Assembly: GCF_003151255.1 (NCBI RefSeq)
Contig: NZ_CP029481.1
Span: 2,852,001 to 2,916,000, forward strand
DNA length: 64,000 bases
DNA from: Microvirga sp. 17 mud 1-3
GTDB lineage: Bacteria; Pseudomonadota; Alphaproteobacteria; Rhizobiales; Beijerinckiaceae
Direction: 5' to 3'
Part shown: positions 17,627-26,625 of the stretch, piece after piece
Layout: every line of letters starts with the position of its first letter
How positions within the stretch are numbered: the stretch's first letter is position 1
Position numbers and translations under genes: made by a program
The notes under the pieces: model-generated
The model's database searches: none
Seen by the model: the letters and a program-made list of their open reading frames with translations, nothing else
Told to the model about the DNA's origin: nothing

Positions 17627-20119
17627 CTAGCTACGCACGGCCGCGATCTGAGAGCTCAAGAAGGCGGCGAATGCTACTTCCTTGTCTAGCCCTGTCGCGT
17701 CTAGAGGGCCTGCAGGCCTCGTTCTGGCATCAAGCGCATGGGATTCCTCAAACGCCCGGACTGGTACCCAAACCGATTCAGGAAGCACGGGGGATCGCAG
17801 GATACGGGGGAGTCCTATGGACTCGATGAACCGCAACTGTGACAGAACGCCGAAGATCGGCCGGGCCATCGCGACTGCCACACGTCGCCATCCTCGAAGC
17901 TGTTGCACCTTTGCCCACCGCAAGCGCGCATCCCAGCCAATAACGAATTGGCGGAGGTCCTCCGGCATCAGGCGCACCAGTTCGACTCTGCGGATACACT
18001 GAGTGTAAAAGACCTCCAATGCCTCTAGGGGAGCCAAAACTTCACGCAATAAATTCACGTAGCGATCGAGCGCTTTGGCCTCACTGAGACCCTCGGCGTC
18101 AGTCTCATTCGCCACAAGTGCCTGGATTCGCTTCATTTGAGCCACGCCCTCTTCCTGAAGAACCAGGAAGGATCCGAATTGCTCTATTTCGGAAACCGTC
18201 GCATAGGCTTGCAGCTCCTCGGGCGGGATAACGGCGGCCAGTGCGCGATACGCCTCTCGATACTGTCGGCAGAACCGATTGAATTGACGCCTACTGTCGA
18301 GGAGAAGACTTTCCAGCCGAACAGCTTCCACCTGCAAGTCGAAATGCTTGAGAGCGCCGACCCACTTTTCGACAAAAGCAGAGGTCTGTCGCACGAGCTC
18401 CATGCAGAGCTGCGTCTTGCTTCTCGCCTCGCTCAAATCCTCGAGCTTGTCCTCGCCTCTGGAGAGCCGCTCTCGAAGCGATCCTATGCCAGATAGAAAC
18501 TCGCGGTTTTCGTCGCTTTTACGTTCTCCTGTGCCGGAGATGGCATCAATAGCGCTTTTGGCAGCCTCGATCATCTCCGGACGAACGAAAGAAGCCTGCC
18601 TCACGGCCGCTTTTGTTCGCGATGGTTTTGACGCCATCCGTAGACGAGAGCTGACTTTGAGATCACCAACTGCGCGGGTCAATCGCTCCAGCTCATTGGC
18701 ATAAAGCGACAGCTCCTCGCTCCAGAATGTAAAACGACTCTTTATCACGTCGGGATGGATCGCTGTACCTCGGTCGTCGATCCAGGAGAAATCCATCTCA
18801 CGATGCATATCTGCGGGCCGCTGAGCTAAACTCCTTGCCTCTTCCAAGAGCGAGGCGCTAATTCCGGCCCAGTTGAAGGTCGTCTCGAAATAGCGACGGC
18901 CATTTGCCCCAAAAAGCGCGCGCTCACTGTCATCGTTCGCAAGGCGATGGATCGAAGCGAGTAAGTCTGCCTCTCGGTCGAAATCGACTGATAGACCGCA
19001 TTGTGCCTTCCGAATCTGATCGGCCACATAAATCAGATCATTCGCAAGGATTGGCAGTCCCGCAGCCATGTACTGCGACAGCTTGTTAGGACAACAGAAG
19101 ATATGATTCTTTGTTTTCGGCTCATATGAAATGAGACCGACATCTGCCGCCATTGCAGCCTGTACCAGCTCGGTTTCTTTTACGGCGTCCGGAAAAATAA
19201 TCCTTCTATCGAGGAGGCCTGTCGCCCTGGCCCTTTCAATCAACTCTTCCTTATAGGAACTGTCTGGGCCACGGAGGTGTAGGATGCAGTGCTCGTCCGT
19301 CTTGGGCCAGACGTCGATTAGTAGTTCGATCCCGCGGAGTTCGGCAAATCCGCCCTGGTAAAGAAAGACGATCTCTTTACCGTCCTTGGGCACCGGAGCT
19401 GCATCAAAGAACTCACCTTCGGAAAGCGGCACCGCATTCGGGACAGAATGGAACGGAACACCATACTCGTGGCCTAAAGCCTCGGCTAAGGGATCAGATA
19501 CTGTGATACGGTAAGCCGCCTCCCTCATATAGAGTCGCTCGAATGCAGACCATGCCTCGATTTCCCAAGGAGCGAACTTCGGGAAGGCGTGTGGCCAGAA
19601 CTCGTGGGCGTCATAGATGAAAGGGCAGTCGGCGATCTTGGCTAATGCTGCCGCTGCCGGAACTGTATCGAGATCACAGGCAACAATGAGATCGGCGCCA
19701 CCGACATTCCGAGCGGCCTCAAGGAGCGCGAGGTTTGTGTTATAAAGATACTTTGCCAAATCTCTGAAGCGTTGAACTCCATCCTCTTCGATCTGACCTC
19801 CGACACTTTCAATGACGGTTCGGGGTGCTGCTGAGCAAAGATACTGCAGATAAAGCAGACCGCTGACAGCAGGGGTTGAGTTTATCTGAGAGGCGCCGAT
19901 CAGCCGCCCAACATCGCTTCGATGAAAGTTCCGATGCACGCGCACCTGCGTTCGATAAGGCGCAACCTGTGTCACCAGTGGAAGTTCGCGATGCGCTGAC
20001 GGTTCGTAAATTCCTACTTCACAGACATTAAAGTCGCCTGCAAGGGAAGCAGCGAGCCAGCCTATACGCGGATCCCTGTCGGGATCGTGGCCAGCCAGAA
20101 TAATAGCATTACGGCGCAT
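17627..20119 (-). CDS. GT4-type glycosyltransferase with long C-terminal helical extension
   Basis: The first ~400 residues look like a GT-B glycosyltransferase. An N-terminal acceptor half has DPDRDPRIGWLAASL and YDAHEFWPH. A C-terminal donor half has YQGGFAELRGIELLI, DVGLISYEP and the donor-binding CCPNKLSQYMAAGLPI. The remaining ~430 residues are charged, Glu/Arg/Leu-rich and probably coiled coil (GSLRERLSRGEDKLEDLSEARS), with no membrane segment. The total of 830 aa is about twice the size of a normal GT4. Start at ATG 20119; a TTG 8 codons earlier lacks a ribosome site. Sugar and linkage are unknown; it lies at the downstream end of the surface-polysaccharide block. Confidence 0.75.
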   Translation of the reverse strand: MRRNAIILAGHDPDRDPRIGWLAASLAGDFNVCEVGIYEPSAHRELPLVTQVAPYRTQVRVHRNFHRSDVGRLIGASQINSTPAVSGLLYLQYLCSAAPRTVIESVGGQIEEDGVQRFRDLAKYLYNTNLALLEAARNVGGADLIVACDLDTVPAAAALAKIADCPFIYDAHEFWPHAFPKFAPWEIEAWSAFERLYMREAAYRITVSDPLAEALGHEYGVPFHSVPNAVPLSEGEFFDAAPVPKDGKEIVFLYQGGFAELRGIELLIDVWPKTDEHCILHLRGPDSSYKEELIERARATGLLDRRIIFPDAVKETELVQAAMAADVGLISYEPKTKNHIFCCPNKLSQYMAAGLPILANDLIYVADQIRKAQCGLSVDFDREADLLASIHRLANDDSERALFGANGRRYFETTFNWAGISASLLEEARSLAQRPADMHREMDFSWIDDRGTAIHPDVIKSRFTFWSEELSLYANELERLTRAVGDLKVSSRLRMASKPSRTKAAVRQASFVRPEMIEAAKSAIDAISGTGERKSDENREFLSGIGSLRERLSRGEDKLEDLSEARSKTQLCMELVRQTSAFVEKWVGALKHFDLQVEAVRLESLLLDSRRQFNRFCRQYREAYRALAAVIPPEELQAYATVSEIEQFGSFLVLQEEGVAQMKRIQALVANETDAEGLSEAKALDRYVNLLREVLAPLEALEVFYTQCIRRVELVRLMPEDLRQFVIGWDARLRWAKVQQLRGWRRVAVAMARPIFGVLSQLRFIESIGLPRILRSPVLPESVWVPVRAFEESHALDARTRPAGPLDATGLDKEVAFAAFLSSQIAAVRS

Positions 20120-20434
20120 GAATTTCTCTGAAAGACTTAACAACCAGGCCGAGTCCGAAATGCCTTATTAGCAAGGGGAAGTTTTCGCAACTAACGTTCA
20201 GGCAGCGAAGTCCGGCGAGTGCAATTTTGTTATAACATTTTAATATCTAAATCAAGTGTGTTTCTACCAATCTGGAGGGCTTCCCGGAAAAACCGACCTT
20301 AAGGATCCGCCCAAGGCCAAAACGACCTCTGTAGTGCATTTTGAAAGAGTCATATATCGGGTTGCAACGGCTCACCGCGATCTAGGCCGCTGACACAGGC
20401 TCGAACGGAAAATGTGGAGTCAAACGGCCTAGGG
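20120..20434. other. Intergenic stretch, no supported gene
   Basis: About 315 bases between the HIT gene and the large glycosyltransferase, both leftward. An AT-rich patch at 20,220-20,265 could be a promoter for the glycosyltransferase. No ORF, repeat or strong hairpin seen. Confidence 0.4.
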
Positions 20435-20860
20435 CTAGCCCGCGTTTAACGCTGTTCTTAAGCGCTCGGCGTAGCCAGCAAGAACGTCCGGAGATTCCAA
20501 TTTGGTTGTGTGAGGTAGAAGGTCCACACCTTCGAAGCGCGGAATAACATGTATATGCATGTGGAAGACTACCTGCCCACCGGCGCTTTCGTTAGACTGA
20601 ATTATGGAGATACCATCGGCCTCAAAAGTCCGCATCGACGCAACAGCAATTCGCTGCACAGCTTCCATGACCATGTTCAGATCGTTAGAAGAAACGTCAA
20701 AAAGGTTTCGCACCTTTGCTTTGGGGATCACAAGAACATGCCCCTTGCTGCGTGGCATTACATCCATAAATGCCAGCACGGCTTCGGTCTCATATACCTT
20801 ATGGCACGGCAACTCCCCACGCAGAATCCGCGCGAAGACATTATGATCATCATAGGGCAT
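20435..20860 (-). CDS. HIT-family nucleotide hydrolase/transferase
   Basis: Histidine-triad protein of 141 aa, a typical size. Seen: DDHNVFARILRGELPCHKVYE at the N-terminus, LVIPKAKVRNL in the centre, and the triad HMHIHVIP with H100, H102 and H104. HIT proteins hydrolyse or transfer nucleotidyl groups such as AMP-lysine, ApnA or NMP-sugars. In a polysaccharide locus it might clean up AMP-linked products: the two neighbouring AsnB-type enzymes work through adenylated intermediates. That link is my inference. About 195 non-coding bases separate it from asnB copy 1 upstream. Confidence 0.88.
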   Translation of the reverse strand: MPYDDHNVFARILRGELPCHKVYETEAVLAFMDVMPRSKGHVLVIPKAKVRNLFDVSSNDLNMVMEAVQRIAVASMRTFEADGISIIQSNESAGGQVVFHMHIHVIPRFEGVDLLPHTTKLESPDVLAGYAERLRTALNAG

Positions 20861-21055
20861 TGCCGGTCTTTCCTATTTTCGGCAGCCAGGGGCGTGGAGA
20901 ATTCAATTAACCTTTGCCGCTCTATTCGTATATATTGCAACATATTAAAGAATCGCAGGCTAAAATCTCTTTCCACGTAGAGTATTTGACACCGCTTAAA
21001 CCTTGAACTCAAACGGCCGCGTGCTCAGTGCAATGCGCGCCGATGCTTAAGCTCC

Positions 21056-22993
21056 CTAGGCAACCTCACGGAACTCACGTTCGGCTCGATCAAGCCGCGC
21101 ACGGTATTCAGACGCGCGGTCGTGGAACATTTGATGCCAAAGTTCAAGGCTGAGCAGCCCCCAAGTTTTACGCGAGAACCTCTCGCCCTTATCGAAATTC
21201 GCCAGAATCGCATCCGAGTTCATATAGGCCCTATGCCGATTCCGCTGGGTCTGGAAAATGTCCGAGACGAAATCCTTCAACTCACCCGAGAACCACTCCT
21301 TCAGTGGCACAGGAAAGCCCATCTTATCGCGGCGATGGGTGATCTTGTCAGGTAGAGCATCGGCAAATGCAGACTTTAAAAAGTGCTTCATTTGCCCGCC
21401 GGTAAACTTGATGTTCGCCGGAATGGTGGCAGCAAACTCGACAATGCGGTGATCGAGCAAAGGCACCCGCGACTCGAGTCCATGAGCCATGGACATGCGG
21501 TCCTCGACTTGCAGCAGCGCTGGAAGCAAGCACTTGAAGTCGAAATGAGTCATCGAGTCAAAATACGCCTCCTTGCGGACATTGCGCTCAGAGTTGAAGA
21601 TCCCTTTGAAACGTTCGAAGACAGCGTTCTGGTCAATAGCCGACCAGTCAATTTCATCCTCCATGTCCGCCGCCCGATCAATGAGCCGGAAATACCGCTC
21701 ATCGAGAGCGCCAAACAATCCTTTAGAGAAGAACTGACGGATGAGAGGCTTGTACTCCTGAAGGACCGTGAGGTGTGGAATAATTGACTCTGGCGTTACG
21801 ACAAAACTGCCGTTCTTATGCGTCCCCTCGATAGCCGCCTTGAGAGACTGCTCAAGATATGCGATCAGATAGCGCGCATATCCCCCGAAGATTTCGTCCC
21901 CGCCTTGGCCGCCTAGAACCACCTTCACGTGGCGCGCAGCAAGTTCGGAGACCATGAACTGTGGGAACGATCCCGGCCCTGCGACCGGTTGGTCGAGATG
22001 GTAGATAACCCGCCCAAGATTATCCCTGAAATCAGCTGCAGTAATTTCCATCTGATGCAGCTCGATCTCGGCACTTCGTGCCGCTTCGAGTGCAAAATCG
22101 CTTTCATCGTAACCCGGAAAGTCGACGAACTTTCCATGGAATCCAACGCCACCAGCGGCCTCTCGGCCAGACGCCAGAATAGCAATCAGACTTGAGTCGA
22201 TACCACCCGAAATATAGGCGCCGACCGGAACGTCCGACCGCAAATGAACATCGATGGAGTCGTGGAGGATCTCACGCATACGGTTCTCGAACCAGCGCGG
22301 CGTGTGATCCATATCTACGTTGTAATGGACGTCCCAGTAGCGGTGCGTTCGGACCTCGCCCTTCTCTATGATAATGGCGTGTCCAGGCAGAAGGACGTGA
22401 ATGCCCTTGAAGAGGCTCTTTTCGCCGATCGTGTACTGGAATGTAATGTACTCCGCCAACGCGTCCGGATCGGTTGCGATCTCAGGAAGAAAGGGAAGTA
22501 ACGCCTTGATCTCTGAAGCGAAGTAGAAAACACCGTCAACAACGGTATAGTAGAGTGGTTTGATGCCAAAACGATCACGAGCTGCAAAGAGCCGTTCGCC
22601 ATCATAGATGGCAAAGGCGAACATGCCGCGGAGATGGCTGAGACAATCAACCCCCCATTTTGCATAGGCGGCCAGAAGCGTCTCGGAATCGGACCGCGAT
22701 CTAAAGTGCCAGAAGCCCGATAATTCGGCCATCAACTCCTGGTAGTTGTAAATCTCGCCGTTGAATGTGAGTACATGGCCACTCTGGCCGACCATCGGCT
22801 GATGTCCGGAAGGCGAGAGATCGATAATCGCTAAACGTCGATGGGCCAAACCACAGACACTGTCTGAAGAAGCCCAAATCCCCTCGCCGTCTGGCCCGCG
22901 GTGCGCGATGAGTTCGTTCATCGTGGCAAGTGCAGGCTTCAGCCTCGGAATTGCTTTGCGGTCAATTGAAATCGCGCCGGCTATCCCACACAT
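21056..22993 (-). CDS. asnB: Asparagine synthetase-type amidotransferase (glutamine-hydrolysing), copy 1
   Basis: AsnB family, 645 aa. A class II glutaminase domain starts at catalytic Cys2 (MCGIAGAIS), with HRGPDGEGIW, FNGEIYNYQEL and RDRFGIKPLYY. The ATP-pyrophosphatase/synthetase domain has the PP-loop ISGGIDSSLI at 261-270, GGQGGDEIFGGYARYL and VEDRMSMAHGLESRVPLLDHR. Family reaction: ATP-driven transfer of glutamine nitrogen to a carboxylate through an acyl-AMP. Free asparagine synthesis is possible, but two copies inside a polysaccharide cluster with uronic-acid genes suggest sugar-carboxylate amidation, as proposed for AsnB-like proteins in O-antigen loci. Shares ~120 bases of spacer with the second copy upstream. 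Confidence 0.92.
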   Translation of the reverse strand: MCGIAGAISIDRKAIPRLKPALATMNELIAHRGPDGEGIWASSDSVCGLAHRRLAIIDLSPSGHQPMVGQSGHVLTFNGEIYNYQELMAELSGFWHFRSRSDSETLLAAYAKWGVDCLSHLRGMFAFAIYDGERLFAARDRFGIKPLYYTVVDGVFYFASEIKALLPFLPEIATDPDALAEYITFQYTIGEKSLFKGIHVLLPGHAIIIEKGEVRTHRYWDVHYNVDMDHTPRWFENRMREILHDSIDVHLRSDVPVGAYISGGIDSSLIAILASGREAAGGVGFHGKFVDFPGYDESDFALEAARSAEIELHQMEITAADFRDNLGRVIYHLDQPVAGPGSFPQFMVSELAARHVKVVLGGQGGDEIFGGYARYLIAYLEQSLKAAIEGTHKNGSFVVTPESIIPHLTVLQEYKPLIRQFFSKGLFGALDERYFRLIDRAADMEDEIDWSAIDQNAVFERFKGIFNSERNVRKEAYFDSMTHFDFKCLLPALLQVEDRMSMAHGLESRVPLLDHRIVEFAATIPANIKFTGGQMKHFLKSAFADALPDKITHRRDKMGFPVPLKEWFSGELKDFVSDIFQTQRNRHRAYMNSDAILANFDKGERFSRKTWGLLSLELWHQMFHDRASEYRARLDRAEREFREVA

Positions 22994-23020
22994 TTAAATA
23001 ACCTATTCTTTAAAGCATAG

Positions 23021-23033
23021 ACCTAGTCTAGGT
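23021..23033. promoter_or_regulatory. Small palindrome upstream of asnB copy 1
   Basis: ACCTAG-T-CTAGGT, perfect 6-bp arms around one base, about 30 bases upstream of the copy 1 start, in an AT-rich spacer. Could be an operator or chance; a further CCTAG lies at 23042. No matching site seen elsewhere. Confidence 0.25.
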
Positions 23034-23112
23034 TACTTTCCCTAGACACGATGGTCCATATAACAGTGCTTACAGTTCTTGTCAGCTGTTGAGTTCTGTA
23101 GAGGAAGACCGC

Positions 23113-25014
23113 CTACAGGCTGACACCGAAGCGCTCACCCCAGACCCCTAGGTTGACGATCCGCCACAGGGTGAAATCAACACTGCGACGGCCATCGAGC
23201 ATATCCGCCATGAGAGCGCGTGTCCCTTTTGGCTCTAGTAGATCCGGATAGCGCCGGATCGTTGCTTCGACGCCATCCTGAATAAGATGACGCAGAGGCC
23301 CTCTGAACCAAGCCTCCTCAGGAGTCGAAAAGCCTAGCTTGTCGCGTCGCTCTCGAACAGCCTCAGGTAGAGTATGGCTCATCGCCTTGCGTAATACACG
23401 TTTGGTGTCCGACCGGACAATCTTGTGTGCATTGCCCAGTGCTAAGTTAAACTCTACGAGTCGATGGTCCAAAAAGGGTACACGCGCTTCAATGGAATGT
23501 GCCATCGAATTTCGGTCCTCCCAGTGAAGAAGCATCTGGAGATTGGACGCAAAGGTCAGGACAACGCAAAGAGATGCAATGTCTGTAACCGGCGAAAGGC
23601 CGTTAACTTGAATGGCTTTCTCGAAGGCCGAAGGCTCTGCCTGCAAAGATCGGAGTACATCAGATCCCATCCAGTCATGGTTAATAATGGCTTGGCGCTG
23701 GCGGAGGAGAAAGCCTCGTACCTGCGATGGCAGGACAGGCCCAATGAATCGCTTGAACTGGTCAATGAAGGAAACTCCGTGGACCCGGTCACGCTCGATC
23801 ATCGTCCGCAATAATGTAATATAATCCCTGCGCCGGATGAGGTCCGACATGTAATAGGAATAGGAGGAATGATAGCCGGCAAGTTGCTCGTCGGCCCCCT
23901 GACCGTCGAGCATTACCTTGATGCCCGCGCGCTTGGCCTCTTCGAATACACACCATTGAGAGAAGATCGAGGTCGACCCGAAGGGTTCGTCCTGATGCCA
24001 AGTGATATCACTTGCTCGGGCGAAGACGTCCTCCCCTCGTGGGAAGATGTAATGAGGATGGGCGCCGGTCCGAGCAACCACTGCCTCCATGAAGGGCTTC
24101 TCGTCGACACTCTTCTCCGCATAGCAGGCAGAGACGGTATTCACCTTCGCGCCTCGGCCCTCGGCATCAAGCATGTCAGACATCAAGCAGACGATCGAGG
24201 AAGAGTCCAGACCGCCAGATAGGCAAGACCCGACAGGAACATCGGACCGGAGATGCATGCGGACGGAATCGGTCAGGAGCTCGCGGAACCGTTCTGCAGC
24301 CTCAGCCTCGGAAATGTTCAGGGTAGAGTGAGCAGGAAGCTGATACCAACGCCTCGGCTTGCAATAGCCACTCCAGGGCTGAGAGGCGTCGATGGTCACA
24401 CAACAACCGGCTTGGAGTTGCACAACTCCCTCGAACATCGTCTCTGGCGTGTGATCGCTGATGCCCGAGGCTAGAAAATCCCGGACGCGGGCTAGGTTCA
24501 TCCGGTTTTCGATACCTCGGAGTCCTAGCAGCTGCTTGATCTCCGAACCGAAGGCAACCCCATGGGAATTGACCACCATGTACATCGGCTTGATGCCGAA
24601 CCGGTCCCTTGCGGCAAACAAACGCTGTTCCCGAGCGTCCCAGATGAGGAATGCGAACATACCCATCAGACGGTTGAGGCATTCATCGCCCCATTCCCGG
24701 TACGAGGCGAGCAGGACCTCACTGTCGCTGTCGGACTTAAAGAAATGCCCCTTATGGCGCAACTCTTCACGCAACTCTAGATAGTTGTATATTTCGCCGT
24801 TGAACACTAACCAGAAGCGGCCCGTCTCGTCTGCCATAGGCTGGAGGCCGGCATCGCTTACGTCGATGATGGCAAGACGTCGATGCCCAAGAGCGACAGG
24901 TCCCGCCTTGGAAGGAAATTCACGCCACCCTGACCCATCGGGTCCGCGATGTGCGATGATATCGATACGCTGGCGCTCGGGGTCAAAGCCGATGGACGTA
25001 TAGATCCCGCACAT
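23113..25014 (-). CDS. asnB: Asparagine synthetase-type amidotransferase (glutamine-hydrolysing), copy 2
   Basis: Second AsnB-family enzyme, 633 aa. Cys2 glutaminase N-terminus (MCGIYTSIGF), HRGPDGSGW, FNGEIYNYLELREEL, RDRFGIKPMYM, PP-loop CLSGGLDSSSIV at 264-275, DGQGADEQLAGY and EDRNSMAHSIEARVPFLDHR. It is clearly diverged from copy 1, so this is not a recent duplication. The two may act on different acceptors. Its start lies 6 bases from the end of the upstream glycosyltransferase, so they are co-translated, which ties it to polysaccharide assembly rather than amino-acid synthesis. Activity on a sugar is inference. Confidence 0.92.
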   Translation of the reverse strand: MCGIYTSIGFDPERQRIDIIAHRGPDGSGWREFPSKAGPVALGHRRLAIIDVSDAGLQPMADETGRFWLVFNGEIYNYLELREELRHKGHFFKSDSDSEVLLASYREWGDECLNRLMGMFAFLIWDAREQRLFAARDRFGIKPMYMVVNSHGVAFGSEIKQLLGLRGIENRMNLARVRDFLASGISDHTPETMFEGVVQLQAGCCVTIDASQPWSGYCKPRRWYQLPAHSTLNISEAEAAERFRELLTDSVRMHLRSDVPVGSCLSGGLDSSSIVCLMSDMLDAEGRGAKVNTVSACYAEKSVDEKPFMEAVVARTGAHPHYIFPRGEDVFARASDITWHQDEPFGSTSIFSQWCVFEEAKRAGIKVMLDGQGADEQLAGYHSSYSYYMSDLIRRRDYITLLRTMIERDRVHGVSFIDQFKRFIGPVLPSQVRGFLLRQRQAIINHDWMGSDVLRSLQAEPSAFEKAIQVNGLSPVTDIASLCVVLTFASNLQMLLHWEDRNSMAHSIEARVPFLDHRLVEFNLALGNAHKIVRSDTKRVLRKAMSHTLPEAVRERRDKLGFSTPEEAWFRGPLRHLIQDGVEATIRRYPDLLEPKGTRALMADMLDGRRSVDFTLWRIVNLGVWGERFGVSL

Positions 25015-25020
25015 GGTTCA

Positions 25021-26526
25021 TTACCTTCCGTTAGTCGCCAGATGGGTGCAGGCGGACACGAGTCTCTCGCTCTCTTTCTGCCAATTGAGTTCGCGCGCGG
25101 CATCAAGCGAACGGCGCTTGTATTGCTCAATCACCACATGGTCGAGAGAATTGATGGTCGCAGCAATCACAGATGGGTCCATACCCGTGAACAGCCGGCC
25201 GTGATCAAACGTCTTGATGAGTCGCGCCATTTCCGGAAGGTCGGAGACGCAAAGTGCGAGTCCTGCCATAGTATACTCGAAGAACTTATTGGGCAGAGCA
25301 AAGCGATTGTGCAGGGAATGGTTCGGCAGAGCAAATAAACCTACGTCGAAGGCATTTGCCTCGCGCACAAGGTCGACCATCGGAACCGCCGGCACCAAGG
25401 ACACACGGTCCTGGACGCCAACCTCGAACATGAGACGGTTCAAGGCGTCATAATACTCAGCCAAGGCCGGCCCTCTGATTGTCAGATTGAATTCCGGACG
25501 CCAAAGAGAGACGCTACGTATGCATTCCTCAAGCCCCCGTCCCGGGGCAACGATGCCATGATAGAGTACTTTTATGATCTCACCGGTCCCTCGGAAAGGC
25601 ATTTCCTGATAGGATGGCGTGTTACGGATGACGACCGGCCGCTCCCTTAGCTCATAGAGCTCCATGAGGCGGTCTGCGATTCCATCCGATACACAAGTGA
25701 CTAAAGCGGCCTCTTTTATGCACTCCCGCTCGATCGCCACGGTGACAGGCCGATGGAGCAGGCGCCACCTCAATTTCTCCGTATACTCATCAGCGGCCAA
25801 CTCATGAGTATCATAGACGAGGACTGCCCCACTTTCCTGGGCGAGGCGTCGAGCAATTGGCAGAGCAGTCCAGTCATTGGCCAGCCAGACATCCGGCCTC
25901 TGCATTTTTCCAAGGCTGTACAGGTCTCCGAACCTGGAATTTAACAGCCAAAAGGTACGCTCCGCAGATTTCGGCCAGAGGCGCGGTGCCTGCATACGGG
26001 TAACATAACGGATCTGCCCAAGACGTCGAAAGGCTTGGCGCTTGATCCAACCTAGTCCAGCGTATCGGGCGGCAATCCTACATGTATTTTCAGCGACCTC
26101 CCAAGCTCGTCTCCTGCTATCGGAACCATCCTTCTTAGACTCTCGGGCTGATTGTTTAGGCGCAGCCGTACCCGAACGGCTCCTCTCATCTGTCGCCCAT
26201 AAGGGTGCAATCGGATCAGCGAGCGATGCCCCGATCAGGGCACCTCCCCCCTGCAGTGAAACGAGATTGCTCTCGTCAAGCAATGGCCAGTCGGGCGGCG
26301 GTGATTGCGATCCAGCGAGACCAATCCCGACGACATCCCACCCAGCCCTGGAGAAAGCGTCGCCCTGTCGGCGCACCCGAGGGTCGTCCGGGATCTGAGA
26401 GAGCGCAACTATGCCAACCGAAAGACGCCTGCCCGGCACGACTTCGCCTGTTTCTGATAAAAGCCTGGGATCATTCATGAATGAGTTAATTTCACTGCAA
26501 CAGCACTCGCGGGCAAAACCTGCCAT
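25021..26526 (-). CDS. GT4-type glycosyltransferase
   Basis: A 501-aa GT-B fold enzyme. N-terminal half: SVGIVALSQIPDDPRVRRQGDAF (a pattern shared with UDP-sugar GT4 enzymes), RPDVWLANDWTALPIA and YDTHELAADEY. C-terminal donor half: YHGIVAPGRGLEECI, VGLFALPNHSLHNRF and ALPNKFFEYTMAGLAL. Cytoplasmic, no TM segment. An internal low-complexity insert near residues 120-150 is rich in Ser/Lys/Arg. Start ATG 26526 has GGGGA 5-9 bases before it; ATG 26478 is possible. Sits directly before asnB copy 2. Sugar not identifiable. Confidence 0.82.
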   Translation of the reverse strand: MAGFARECCCSEINSFMNDPRLLSETGEVVPGRRLSVGIVALSQIPDDPRVRRQGDAFSRAGWDVVGIGLAGSQSPPPDWPLLDESNLVSLQGGGALIGASLADPIAPLWATDERSRSGTAAPKQSARESKKDGSDSRRRAWEVAENTCRIAARYAGLGWIKRQAFRRLGQIRYVTRMQAPRLWPKSAERTFWLLNSRFGDLYSLGKMQRPDVWLANDWTALPIARRLAQESGAVLVYDTHELAADEYTEKLRWRLLHRPVTVAIERECIKEAALVTCVSDGIADRLMELYELRERPVVIRNTPSYQEMPFRGTGEIIKVLYHGIVAPGRGLEECIRSVSLWRPEFNLTIRGPALAEYYDALNRLMFEVGVQDRVSLVPAVPMVDLVREANAFDVGLFALPNHSLHNRFALPNKFFEYTMAGLALCVSDLPEMARLIKTFDHGRLFTGMDPSVIAATINSLDHVVIEQYKRRSLDAARELNWQKESERLVSACTHLATNGR

Positions 26527-26625
26527 AAATTCCCCGCACGCAATATAAGACAGGCTTACCTGAGTCCAGCAATCCAGGCGGATATCATTGCATATAACAG
26601 GGCTTACTGCTCCCCCAACCCGCGC

